Shown: piece after piece, positions 30,918 through 38,558 of the stretch
How positions within the stretch are numbered: the first letter of the stretch is position 1
Layout: each line of letters starts with the position of its first letter
Assembly: GCF_030864005.1 (NCBI RefSeq)
Contig: NZ_CP132976.1
Location: 3,348,001 to 3,412,000 of the forward strand
Source of the DNA: Achromobacter seleniivolatilans
GTDB lineage: Bacteria > Pseudomonadota > Gammaproteobacteria > Burkholderiales > Burkholderiaceae_B
DNA length: 64,000 nucleotides
Direction: 5' to 3'
The notes under the pieces: model-generated
The model's database searches: none
What the model saw: only the letters and a program-made list of their open reading frames with translations
Told to the model about the DNA's origin: nothing
Program-made: the position numbers and the translations under genes

Positions 30918-31577
30918 ATGCATCGACACTCCATACTCGCGCGATTGAATTCATCCACTGGCCAGACGCACCGCGGTCTACGCGCGCTCGTTCTGATCGC
31001 ATGTGTGGCGGGCTTGGCAGGTTGTGCTGGTACGAACCAGAAGTCAACCGCCCATACGTCCGAGATCGATCCCTACGAGATGGAATGGGTTGCCACTGCC
31101 GATGACCCCATCGGCATGCTGGTCACGCATAAATTCAAACGCGACCGCCAAAAGCCCCATACGGGCGTCAACGGCGACAACGCCATGGTCAGCGAAGCCC
31201 TGAACTACCTGGGCATCCGCTACCGCTTCGGCGGCAACTCCCCCGATACCGGTTTCGATTGCAGCGGCTTGGTCGCGTATTCGGCCGAACGCTCGCTGGG
31301 CCTGAAGCTGCCCCGCAACGCCGCCGAAATCGCCCAGCAAGGCATGTCCGTCGCTAAAAACGAATTGAAGGCCGGCGATCTGGTCTTCTTCAATACGATG
31401 GGCCGCCGCTACTCCCACGTTGGCATCTACCTTGGCGACGACCGCTTCGTGCACTCGCCAAGTTCCGGTGGCGTCGTGCGCGTCGAAAGCATGACCATGG
31501 CCTACTGGTCCAAGCGCTACAACGGCGCCCGCCGCCTGGATAACAGCCTGATGGCATCCGCCCGCGCCGCAAACTGA
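30918..31577 (+). CDS. NlpC/P60 family lipoprotein endopeptidase
   Basis: A 219-residue predicted murein endopeptidase. The N-terminal signal ends in a lipobox LAGC (Cys36), so the protein should be lipid-anchored. The NlpC/P60 domain (about 88-205) has the catalytic Cys115 in FDCSGLV, His167 in YSHVGIYLG and His179 in FVHSPSSGG. Relatives (Spr/MepS, YdhO) cut the D-Glu-meso-DAP cross-bridge peptide, allowing cell-wall expansion. Alone on the plus strand; ended by a strong terminator. Confidence 0.92.
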   Translation: MHRHSILARLNSSTGQTHRGLRALVLIACVAGLAGCAGTNQKSTAHTSEIDPYEMEWVATADDPIGMLVTHKFKRDRQKPHTGVNGDNAMVSEALNYLGIRYRFGGNSPDTGFDCSGLVAYSAERSLGLKLPRNAAEIAQQGMSVAKNELKAGDLVFFNTMGRRYSHVGIYLGDDRFVHSPSSGGVVRVESMTMAYWSKRYNGARRLDNSLMASARAAN

Positions 31578-31634
31578 TCTTCACTTCCGGCATCTTCGCA
31601 CCACTGCGATGCCGGACGCCATACCCCATTAAGC

Positions 31635-31672
31635 AAAACGCCGCCGGACTGTTCAGTCCGGCGGCGTTTTTC
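31635..31672 (+). terminator. Rho-independent terminator
   Basis: AAAACGCCGCCGGACT-GTTC-AGTCCGGCGGCGTTTTT, a 15-bp perfect stem with a four-base loop and a T-tract, 58 bases after the lipoprotein gene. The A-run makes it potentially bidirectional, so it may also end transcription from the DUF2325 gene. Confidence 0.95.
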
Positions 31673-31749
31673 ATTGCTCTTCGCAGCCTATGGCCGCAGG
31701 CCGTTTCGGCCTCCCCAGTTGTTGGTGTTCCTGCGGCAACTCGCAGGAA

Positions 31750-32073
31750 TCAGTGCACCGTCCCAGCGCGTGGGCACAGACCGCATTGCTGCAAGGCCTG
31801 CTGCATGCTGCACACCGAACGGCGACAAGCCACGACCCGGATGCCGCCGCGCTGCGCCGCGTTACGGAAGGTCTTCATGACGTTATGGCCAAGGAAATCG
31901 GTCAGCAGAATGACCAGCTGAGTGCCCGAGGGCAGTTGTAGCGTTTTCTTTTGATGCGAGGGATCACGGCCACTGATGTGGTGCGTAATCGAAATATTGT
32001 GACCTTTCAGCAGATCCGGAATATTACCGAGACGATCTGCACCAACCACCACTGCACTTAATCCTGCCGTCAT
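31750..32073 (-). CDS. DUF2325 domain protein
   Basis: A 107-residue protein of the DUF2325 family: AVVVGADRLGNIPDLLKGHNI at the N-terminus, ITHHISGRDPSHQKK, then LVILLTDFLGHNVMKTFRNAAQ and a Cys-rich end (VACRRSVCSMQQAL). Function is unknown. I start at ATG 32073, six bases after GAGG, instead of the GTG four codons upstream. A Fur-box-like sequence lies about 31 bases upstream, so iron limitation probably controls it; cysteines at the C-terminus might bind metal. Confidence 0.82.
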   Translation of the reverse strand: MTAGLSAVVVGADRLGNIPDLLKGHNISITHHISGRDPSHQKKTLQLPSGTQLVILLTDFLGHNVMKTFRNAAQRGGIRVVACRRSVCSMQQALQQCGLCPRAGTVH

Positions 32074-32103
32074 GATGAACCTCACTGGGTCGTTGAGCCT
32101 GGA

Positions 32104-32122
32104 TGTAATGATAATGATTCCT
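32104..32122. promoter_or_regulatory. Fur-box-like sequence
   Basis: TGTAATGATAATGATTCCT matches 13 of 19 bases of the classical Fur consensus GATAATGATAATCATTATC, including an unbroken TAATGATAAT block. It sits 31 bases upstream of the DUF2325 start, in an unusually A+T-rich stretch, where it would overlap the promoter. Confidence 0.65.
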
Positions 32123-32251
32123 ATTTTTTAGTCAACTTAAATGAGATCCGTTCTTATTTAATTATTTTTATGAACTTATCAAAAGGGATAGCGAGATTTG
32201 CTATCACCCAGGGAATACGCGGCTTTCCGGCCGCCTCCCGCTGAAAAAACA

Positions 32252-32293
32252 GCAAAAAAAAGCGCGATGCCGTTTTGGCGTCGCGCTTTTTTT
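32252..32293. terminator. Terminator downstream of cysB
   Basis: An A-run, AAGCGCGA, an inner GCCGTTTTGGC hairpin, TCGCGCTT and a T-run. The structure lies 31 bases past the cysB stop and is symmetrical, so it can act on both strands. Confidence 0.9.
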
Positions 32294-32323
32294 CATCTGA
32301 TACAGATAGCAACCAGGCTGGTT

Positions 32324-33268
32324 TTACTTCGGAGGACCCTGCACCGCTTCCGTCACCACGGCACGCGTCAGCGAAGGCGCCAGCATTTCCAGGAACGTGT
32401 ACACATAGTCGCGCAGGAACACGCCAGACTTCACGCCGACCCGGGTCGTATGCGTGCCGAACAGGTGCCCAACGGGCAACCCGACCAGATTGGAATCGCG
32501 CCGCGGGTCGTAAGCAACGCCTGCGATGATCCCGATCCCCAGCCCCACATCCACATAGGTCTTGATCACGTCGGCATCGATGGCTTCCAGCACGATGTCG
32601 GGATGGATGCCCTGATTGGCAAAGACTTCATCGATCGTGCTGCGGCCGGTGAAGGCGCGGTCGTACGTAACGATGGGGAATTCAGCCAATTGCGCCAGCG
32701 ACAAGCGCTTGGCGGCGCTGGAGGTCAGTTCAGCCAACGGGTGATCAGGCCGCACCACCACCGTGTGCTCCCAGGCATAAACGGGCAAGGTCGCAAGACC
32801 AGGGGTCAGGGCCAGCGATTCCGTTGCCAAGGCCAAATCAGCCTGTTCGTGCAGCACCATTTCCGCCAACTGCGCGGGGCTGCCTTCAGCCAGCGAAAGA
32901 TGGACCTTGGGGAATTGCTTGCGGAATGCGGGAATCACACGGGGCAGCAGATAGCGCGCCTGGGTGTGCGTGCAGGCAATCACCAGGCCGCCTTCATCGC
33001 GGCGAGCAAACTCGTCGCTGACCTTTTTCAGATTGTCGACTTCACGCATGATGCGGTCGATCACTTGCGACACGGCCAGACCGGGCTTGGTCAGTCCCTT
33101 GATGCGCTTGCCGTGACGTTCAAAAATTTTGATGCCCAGCTCATCTTCGAATTCGATGATGGCCTTGGATACCCCCGGCTGCGAGGTATAGAGCATCCGG
33201 GCGGCTTCAGTAAGGTTGAAGTCGCGCCGGATGGTTTCACGCACAAAACGAAATTGCTGGAGGTTCAT
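32324..33268 (-). CDS. cysB: LysR-type regulator of sulfur assimilation, CysB family
   Basis: A 314-residue LysR-type regulator close to CysB/Cbl. The N-terminal winged helix reads MNLQQFRFVRETIRRDFNLTEAARMLYTSQPGVSK, and the co-inducer domain carries the CysB-type CTHTQARYLLP (residues about 99-109) whose Thr side chains bind sulfate or acetylserine-type ligands in CysB. Expected to activate sulfate-transport and cysteine-synthesis genes when reduced sulfur is scarce. It is encoded alone; no cys genes are adjacent. Confidence 0.93.
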   Translation of the reverse strand: MNLQQFRFVRETIRRDFNLTEAARMLYTSQPGVSKAIIEFEDELGIKIFERHGKRIKGLTKPGLAVSQVIDRIMREVDNLKKVSDEFARRDEGGLVIACTHTQARYLLPRVIPAFRKQFPKVHLSLAEGSPAQLAEMVLHEQADLALATESLALTPGLATLPVYAWEHTVVVRPDHPLAELTSSAAKRLSLAQLAEFPIVTYDRAFTGRSTIDEVFANQGIHPDIVLEAIDADVIKTYVDVGLGIGIIAGVAYDPRRDSNLVGLPVGHLFGTHTTRVGVKSGVFLRDYVYTFLEMLAPSLTRAVVTEAVQGPPK

Positions 33269-33307
33269 GAATTGGCCCCTGATAGACGGACCAATTATAA
33301 GTAATAA

Positions 33308-33357
33308 GGACGCCTTGTTATATAACGAATTTGTATAAGCTTAGGGGCAAGGCGTCC
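33308..33357. repeat. Inverted repeat with A+T-rich loop between mmsA and cysB
   Basis: GGACGCCTTG and CAAGGCGTCC pair perfectly across a 30-base loop. On the minus strand the second arm is followed by TTATTACTTATAATT. It probably forms the mmsA terminator; the A+T-rich loop and flank could also contain the cysB promoter. Confidence 0.55.
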
Positions 33358-33362
33358 CCCTT

Positions 33363-34856
33363 TCAGCGCATCGAGATCGTGGTGTTGACGGTCTTGGCGT
33401 GGGCAGACCAACGTGCAGTCACCGTCTTGGTTTGCGTCCAGAACTGGACTGCCTGCTTGCCATTGGGGCCCAGATCGCCCAGCTTGGAGCCGCGCGAGCC
33501 AGTGAAGCTGAACCACGCAACCGGCACGGGAATCGGCACGTTGATACCCACTTGGCCTACGTCAATGTTGTTCTGGAAGTAGCGCGCCGCGCCGCCGTCC
33601 TGTGTGAACAGGGCCACGCCATTGCCATTGGGATTGCGGTTGATGAATGCCACGGCATCTTCCAGCGTTTCCACGCCAACGCAGCACAGGACCGGTCCGA
33701 AGATTTCTTCGGTGTAGATGGTCATGTTTTCGTCCACGCCGTCAAAAATCGTCGGTCCTACGAAGTTGCCCTGCTCAAAGCCCGACACCTTGAGGTTGCG
33801 GCCGTCCAGCAGCAGCTTGGCGCCTTCATCCACACCCTTCTGAATCAGGCTTTCAACACGCTTCTTGGCGTTGGGCGACACCAGCGGGCCCAGGTCGGCT
33901 TCGCGGTCGGTGCCGGAATTGACCTTGAGCTTCTTGGAGCGCTCGACAAAGTCGGCCAGCCAGTTACGCGCATCGCCCACCAGAACAGCCACGGACGAGG
34001 CCATGCAACGCTGACCGGCCGCGCCGAACGCAGCGCCAACCAGCTGATTCAGCGCGACTTCCGGATCGGCGTCCGGCAGGATGACGCAGTGGTTCTTTGC
34101 ACCCATCATGGACTGGCAGCGTTTGCCCGCCTTGGATGCGCGGTTGTAGATCTCGGTGCCTACACGGGTCGAACCAATGAACGACACCGCCTTGATGTCG
34201 GGGTGCTCGCACAAGCCATTGGCGGTGTCGGGACCGCCATGCACCACGTTCAGCACGCCCGGAGGCAGGCCGGCTTCCAAAGCCAATTCGGCCAGGAACA
34301 GCGACGCGGTCGGGTCCTGTTCAGAAGGCTTCAGAATGAAGCTGTTGCCGCAGGCCACGGCAATCGGAAACATGAAGCACGGCAGCATCACCGGGAAGTT
34401 GAACGCGGTAATGCCCGCGCACACACCCAGCGGCTGAATCAGCGTGTAGACGTCAATGCCGGAAGCGGCATTCTCGGCGTACTCGCCCAATTGCAGATTG
34501 GCGATCGAGCACGCGTGTTCGACCACTTCCAGGCCACGGCCAATCTCACCCTCGGCGTCCGGCAAGGTCTTGCCGTGCTCACGGGTAATCATCTCGGCGA
34601 GCTTGCCGGTGTTGGCGCGCAGCAGTTCCTGGAACTTCAGCATGACGCGCATGCGCGTGCCCTGCCCGCTATTGCGCCAGGTCTTGAAGGCTTCCTTGGC
34701 GTTGGAGACGGCCAGGTCCAATTCTTCGCGTGTCGCGAAGGGCACCTGGGCAACGACCTCCTGGGTGGCGGGGTTGATCACGTCTCGCCATTCGGTGGTT
34801 TTGGACTGCACGAGCTTGCCGCCGATCAATAGCGGAACGCGGGGGACTTCACTCAT
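33363..34856 (-). CDS. mmsA: CoA-acylating methylmalonate-semialdehyde dehydrogenase
   Basis: A 497-residue NAD-dependent aldehyde dehydrogenase that converts methylmalonate or malonate semialdehyde plus CoA to propionyl-CoA or acetyl-CoA, in valine, beta-alanine and inositol breakdown. The nucleophile is Cys284 in [31 protein letters not shown] and the absence of the usual catalytic Glu region fit the CoA-acylating class. Strong GAGGAG before the ATG. It follows a Liv-type binding-protein gene by 123 bases, so branched-chain amino-acid uptake and valine breakdown may be linked. Confidence 0.95.
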   Translation of the reverse strand: MSEVPRVPLLIGGKLVQSKTTEWRDVINPATQEVVAQVPFATREELDLAVSNAKEAFKTWRNSGQGTRMRVMLKFQELLRANTGKLAEMITREHGKTLPDAEGEIGRGLEVVEHACSIANLQLGEYAENAASGIDVYTLIQPLGVCAGITAFNFPVMLPCFMFPIAVACGNSFILKPSEQDPTASLFLAELALEAGLPPGVLNVVHGGPDTANGLCEHPDIKAVSFIGSTRVGTEIYNRASKAGKRCQSMMGAKNHCVILPDADPEVALNQLVGAAFGAAGQRCMASSVAVLVGDARNWLADFVERSKKLKVNSGTDREADLGPLVSPNAKKRVESLIQKGVDEGAKLLLDGRNLKVSGFEQGNFVGPTIFDGVDENMTIYTEEIFGPVLCCVGVETLEDAVAFINRNPNGNGVALFTQDGGAARYFQNNIDVGQVGINVPIPVPVAWFSFTGSRGSKLGDLGPNGKQAVQFWTQTKTVTARWSAHAKTVNTTISMR

Positions 34857-34917
34857 TTGATGCTCCTCACACTGCGTAGTCGATGCGGATGAAAATCCGC
34901 GTTCATGATTTTTTTCA

Positions 34918-34950
34918 GCGCCCCACCGGACAAGGGTCCGGCCGGAGCGC
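34918..34950. other. Hairpin between binding-protein gene and mmsA
   Basis: An imperfect long stem GCGC-CC-CCGGAC / GTCCGG-GG-GCGC with loop AAGG lies 30 bases after the binding-protein stop. There is no U-tract on the minus strand, so mRNA stabilisation or attenuation is more likely than full termination. Confidence 0.45.
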
Positions 34951-34979
34951 CAGTCTTGGTCAACCTGTCTTGGCTAGCC

Positions 34980-36197
34980 TTACTTCTTCACCAGCGGGCA
35001 GCTTGAATCGGCCAAGGGCTGGAAGGCTTCGGCGGCCGGGATGGTCGCCACCAGCGTGGAATAGTCCCAGCCGCCCTTGGATTCCGCGGGCTTCTTTACT
35101 TCGTACAGGTACATGTCGTGGATCACACGGCCGTCCGGACGGATCGACGCATTGCGCATGATCGAATCCTTAATCGGCAGTTCACGCATCTTGTCCGCCA
35201 CCACCTTGCCGTCGGTGCTGCTGGATGCGGCAACAGAACGCAGGTAATGCAGCACGCTGGAGTACACGCCTGCCTGCGTCATCGTGGGTTTTAAGCCACG
35301 GAAGGCCTTTTCGAAGCGCCCGGACCATTGCCGCGACGCATCGTCATAGTCCCAGTAGAAACCGTCCACGTACGACAGGCCTTGGGCATTTTCCAGCCCC
35401 AACGCACGCAGGTCCGACAGGAAGATCAGCAGCGACACCAGACGCTGGCCGCCAGCTACAATGCCAAACTCGCGCGCTTGCTTGACCGCATTGACGGTGT
35501 CTTGGCCGCCGTTGGCCAACGCCACCACCTGTGCCTTGGAGCTCTGCGCCTGCAACAGATAAGACGCAAAATCCGGCGCGTTCAAAGGATGGCGCACGCT
35601 GCCTGTGACCGTGCCGCCCAGCGCCTTAACGGCTTTGACCGTATCCGCTTCCAGCGAATGGCCAAACGCGTAGTCCACGGTAATGAAGAACCACGATTTG
35701 CCGCCAGAACGCACCGTGGCCTTGGCGCCACCCGCAGACTGCGAATAGGTATCGAACATCCAGTGGAAGCCGACGGGCGAGCATTCTTTGTTCGTCAGCG
35801 CCGTCGTGGCAGGCCCAGAGAACATCACGACTTTGTTCTTTTCCCGTGCAATGCCCTGCACGGCAAGCGCCACGGCCGAATTGGTCAAGTCAGCAATGGC
35901 CGTCACGCCGTCGCGGTCAAACCATTCGCGTGCCTTTGCGGCGCCAACGTCTGCCTTGTTCTGGTTGTCGGCCGACACCAGTTCGATCTTCATGCCCTTG
36001 CATTCCGCCGCCAGGCAATCATCGATCGCCAATTGCGCCGCAGCCACCGACCCCGCGCCCCCCATGGCCGCATAGGTGCCGGACATGTCCGTCAAAATGC
36101 CGATCTTCACTGGTGGTTTGTCGGCCGCAAAGGCCTGGCTGACCAATGCTGCGCCCAGACACAAGCCTGCGGCGAGCCCGCGTGCATGCAATTTCAT
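34980..36197 (-). CDS. Branched-chain amino-acid-type ABC substrate-binding protein
   Basis: A 405-residue periplasmic binding protein of the LivJ/receptor-ligand-binding (Peripla_BP_6) family. The signal peptide ends in QAFAAD near residue 25. VKIGILTDMSGTYAAMGGAGSVAAAQLAIDD is the family signature with the ligand-binding Ser/Thr loop. No permease or ATPase gene is nearby, so it must use a transporter encoded elsewhere or act as a sensor. mmsA follows on the same strand and a LysR regulator is divergent. Ligand may be an amino acid or an aromatic acid. Confidence 0.9.
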   Translation of the reverse strand: MKLHARGLAAGLCLGAALVSQAFAADKPPVKIGILTDMSGTYAAMGGAGSVAAAQLAIDDCLAAECKGMKIELVSADNQNKADVGAAKAREWFDRDGVTAIADLTNSAVALAVQGIAREKNKVVMFSGPATTALTNKECSPVGFHWMFDTYSQSAGGAKATVRSGGKSWFFITVDYAFGHSLEADTVKAVKALGGTVTGSVRHPLNAPDFASYLLQAQSSKAQVVALANGGQDTVNAVKQAREFGIVAGGQRLVSLLIFLSDLRALGLENAQGLSYVDGFYWDYDDASRQWSGRFEKAFRGLKPTMTQAGVYSSVLHYLRSVAASSSTDGKVVADKMRELPIKDSIMRNASIRPDGRVIHDMYLYEVKKPAESKGGWDYSTLVATIPAAEAFQPLADSSCPLVKK

Positions 36198-36332
36198 GGA
36201 TTTGTCTCCTGAGTTTTATTCGCTGTCGAACTAGCGTTACTGCGCCGTCTTTGCGGCCTGCGACACCCAGGGCATTGCCCTGAGGCCTGCCGACCCAGTG
36301 TAGATGTGTGAAAATTAACAAGCAACACTAGA

Positions 36333-36363
36333 AATGCACATTCCTTGTGCATTAATGCACATT
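36333..36363. promoter_or_regulatory. Palindromic operator candidate for the LysR regulator
   Basis: TGTGCATTAATGCACA (36346-36361) is a perfect 16-bp palindrome. The sequence AATGCACATT occurs at 36333 and again at 36354, exactly 21 bases (two helical turns) apart. A strong dyad plus an additional phased half-site between a LysR gene and its divergent target is the classical LysR-type arrangement. Confidence 0.65.
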
Positions 36364-36413
36364 GAAATTTGGCCTTCTCGCGGCCCGCCGCAGAGGGCCA
36401 GGAGAGCCGAATC

Positions 36414-37334
36414 GTGCTTGATTGGGACAGCCTGCGATATTTTCTGGAAGTGGCCCGCACTCAGCGGGTCAGCGCGGCAGCGCGCAAACTCGGGGTCGAA
36501 CACACCACCGTATCGCGCCGGATTCGCGCACTGGAAACCGAGCTGGACACCTTGCTGTTCGAGAAGTCGCGCAGCGCGGGTTTTGTTCTGACCGACGACG
36601 GCCAGCGCCTGTTCGTACACGCAGAGCAAATGGAAAGCACGGTGCACACCGCCCGCGAAAACCTGTCGGGTATTGGTCAGGCCCTATCGGGCCATCTGCG
36701 CATTGGCGCGACCGAAGGCTTCGGCAGCTATGTTCTGACGCCGCTTGCCGCCGACTTCCAGCGGCGCTATCCGCACATCACGCTGGATATCCTGCCGGTG
36801 CCTCGATTTGTCAGTCTGTCCAAGCGCGAGGCCGATCTGGCCATCACCATAGAACGCCCTCAGCGCGGCCCCTATGTGTGCAGCAAACTGTGCGACTACA
36901 CCTTGCGGCTATATGGCACACCGGGTTATCTGGCGCGTCATGCGCCGATCGTGTCCCGTGCGGACCTGAGCAGCCACACCTTCATTGGCTATGTCGACGA
37001 ATTATTGTTCAGCGAGCGCCTGCGCTATCTGGAAGACCTGCTGCCCGCGAGCAACGTGGTGTTGCGCAGCACCAGCGTGGTCGCGCAGTACCACGCCGCC
37101 TTGCAGGGGCAATCGCTGGCCATCCTGCCCTGCTTCATTGCAGCGCAAGACCCAAGGCTGAAACCGGTGCTGGAGAACGAAATCGAAATCACCCGTTCAT
37201 TCTGGATGTACTGCCACGAAGACCTGCGCAAACTTAAGCGCGTGACGGTTCTGTGGGAGTTCATCCGCAAGTCAGTGTTGAAGAACGCCGACTTGCTGGC
37301 CGGCAAACGCGGCACGATGAAATACCTGCCATAG
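36414..37334 (+). CDS. LysR family transcriptional regulator
   Basis: A 306-residue LysR-type regulator: helix-turn-helix at about 5-60 (LRYFLEVARTQRVSAAARKLGVEHTTVSRRIRALE), then a substrate-binding domain from about 88. I start at GTG 36414, nine bases after AGGAG; an upstream TTG at 36369 is less likely. It is divergent from the Liv-type binding-protein gene and so is the likely regulator of it and of mmsA. The co-inducer may be an intermediate of valine or beta-alanine breakdown (inference). Confidence 0.9.
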   Translation: MLDWDSLRYFLEVARTQRVSAAARKLGVEHTTVSRRIRALETELDTLLFEKSRSAGFVLTDDGQRLFVHAEQMESTVHTARENLSGIGQALSGHLRIGATEGFGSYVLTPLAADFQRRYPHITLDILPVPRFVSLSKREADLAITIERPQRGPYVCSKLCDYTLRLYGTPGYLARHAPIVSRADLSSHTFIGYVDELLFSERLRYLEDLLPASNVVLRSTSVVAQYHAALQGQSLAILPCFIAAQDPRLKPVLENEIEITRSFWMYCHEDLRKLKRVTVLWEFIRKSVLKNADLLAGKRGTMKYLP

Positions 37335-37360
37335 CTTGAAGCGCTACACAGGAAGGCAGG

Positions 37361-37385
37361 CCCGGCCGGTAGACATGGCCGGGCT
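37361..37385. terminator. Hairpin between convergent genes
   Basis: GCCCGGCC / GGCCGGGC with a 9-base loop in the 63-base gap between the LysR gene and the end of lptF. No clear U-tract; probable bidirectional terminator. Confidence 0.5.
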
Positions 37386-37397
37386 GCGCATCGCGCT

Positions 37398-38501
37398 TTA
37401 AGCGTTGTTCTTGGGGGCCTTCACGCGCAAGCGCCGCATCAGCAGGAAGACAGTCAATATTGCCACCGCCCCGTGGATTGCCCATACGCCCACGCCAAAA
37501 CTGAGCTTGCCGCTGGAAATCCAGGCACGCGACAGATTGATCATATTCATATAGAGCAAGCCGACCAGGCCCGCGATCAACAGATCGCCCGAACGGCCCA
37601 AACGCGGATTCACGGCGCCAAGAGGTATTGCCAGCAGCGCCAGATTCAAGGCCGCCAGCGGCAACGACACCCGCCACATCACTTGCGACCAGCTGCTGTC
37701 GGTGTTGTCATCCATCAGCTGCGTCGTCGTACGCGCCTTGGCCGAACGCTCCGCCGCGGCGCGGGCTTCTGCGACCGGATCTTCGCCTGCCTTGCTTTCC
37801 AGACGCAGTCCGTACTTGTCAAAGTGCACCAGCCGGATCTCGGGCGTGCCCGGTTTCAGGTCATAGCGATGGCCCGCGCCAAGCACCAGGAAACGATCGC
37901 CGTTGGGCAAGGTTTCGCTATGGGCGCTGCTGGCGCTTAAGACGCTCAACCATTCAGGACCCACCTCGCGCGCGAACACGTTGCCGAGCTCGTCGGTGGG
38001 CGTGACGGGGTCTTCTGAGAAGAACACGCGGTTACCGCCCGCAGATTCGGCAAACTGCCCTGCCGTCACCTTGGACAGGTCGGACCGCTGTTCGAAGCGT
38101 TCGTGGTATTCGCCGATCTGGCGGTACGCCCAAGGCGCGGCAACCAGCGTCAAACCCGCCACCGCAGCAGCAACGGGAACCGCCACGCGCAGCACGGGTT
38201 TCAGCCAGTCGGCCAGCGACAGGCCGCTGGCGAACCACACGACCATTTCGGATTCACGGTAATTGCGCGTAACGGTCGTCAGCACCGCGATGAAGATGGA
38301 GACGGCCAGAATGGTGGGCAATGCGGTGATGGTCGACAAGGCGGCCAGCACCAACACGACGTCGGCTCCGATGTTGCCGCCCGCGGCTTCACCGAGGAGG
38401 CGCACAAGAAGCACGCTGAGCCACACGACGAGCAACGTGGAAAAGACAACGCCAGCGTGACTGGTGATCTCGCTGACGACAGAGCGTTTAAATAGAGACA
38501 T
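37398..38501 (-). CDS. lptF: LPS export permease LptF
   Basis: A 367-residue permease of the LptB2FG transporter, which extracts lipopolysaccharide from the inner membrane. It has six membrane helices (three at about 15-120, three at about 270-360) around a periplasmic beta-jellyroll. MSLFKRSVVSEITSHAGVVFSTLLVVW resembles the family N-terminus. I start at ATG 38501; longer frames upstream overlap pepA on the other strand. Divergent from pepA as in E. coli, which favours LptF over LptG. The lptG gene normally following is absent: the next gene is a convergent LysR gene. Confidence 0.9.
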   Translation of the reverse strand: MSLFKRSVVSEITSHAGVVFSTLLVVWLSVLLVRLLGEAAGGNIGADVVLVLAALSTITALPTILAVSIFIAVLTTVTRNYRESEMVVWFASGLSLADWLKPVLRVAVPVAAAVAGLTLVAAPWAYRQIGEYHERFEQRSDLSKVTAGQFAESAGGNRVFFSEDPVTPTDELGNVFAREVGPEWLSVLSASSAHSETLPNGDRFLVLGAGHRYDLKPGTPEIRLVHFDKYGLRLESKAGEDPVAEARAAAERSAKARTTTQLMDDNTDSSWSQVMWRVSLPLAALNLALLAIPLGAVNPRLGRSGDLLIAGLVGLLYMNMINLSRAWISSGKLSFGVGVWAIHGAVAILTVFLLMRRLRVKAPKNNA

Positions 38502-38509
38502 GGGAGAAT

Positions 38510-38530
38510 ATGCGGGATAATCGACCGCAT
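38510..38530. promoter_or_regulatory. Dyad in the lptF/pepA divergent promoter gap
   Basis: ATGCGG-N9-CCGCAT lies in the middle of the 57-base spacer between lptF and pepA. Any protein bound here would affect both promoters. The short arms mean chance is possible. Confidence 0.3.
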
Positions 38531-38558
38531 CATACACAGACGCACACGGGAAACCCTC

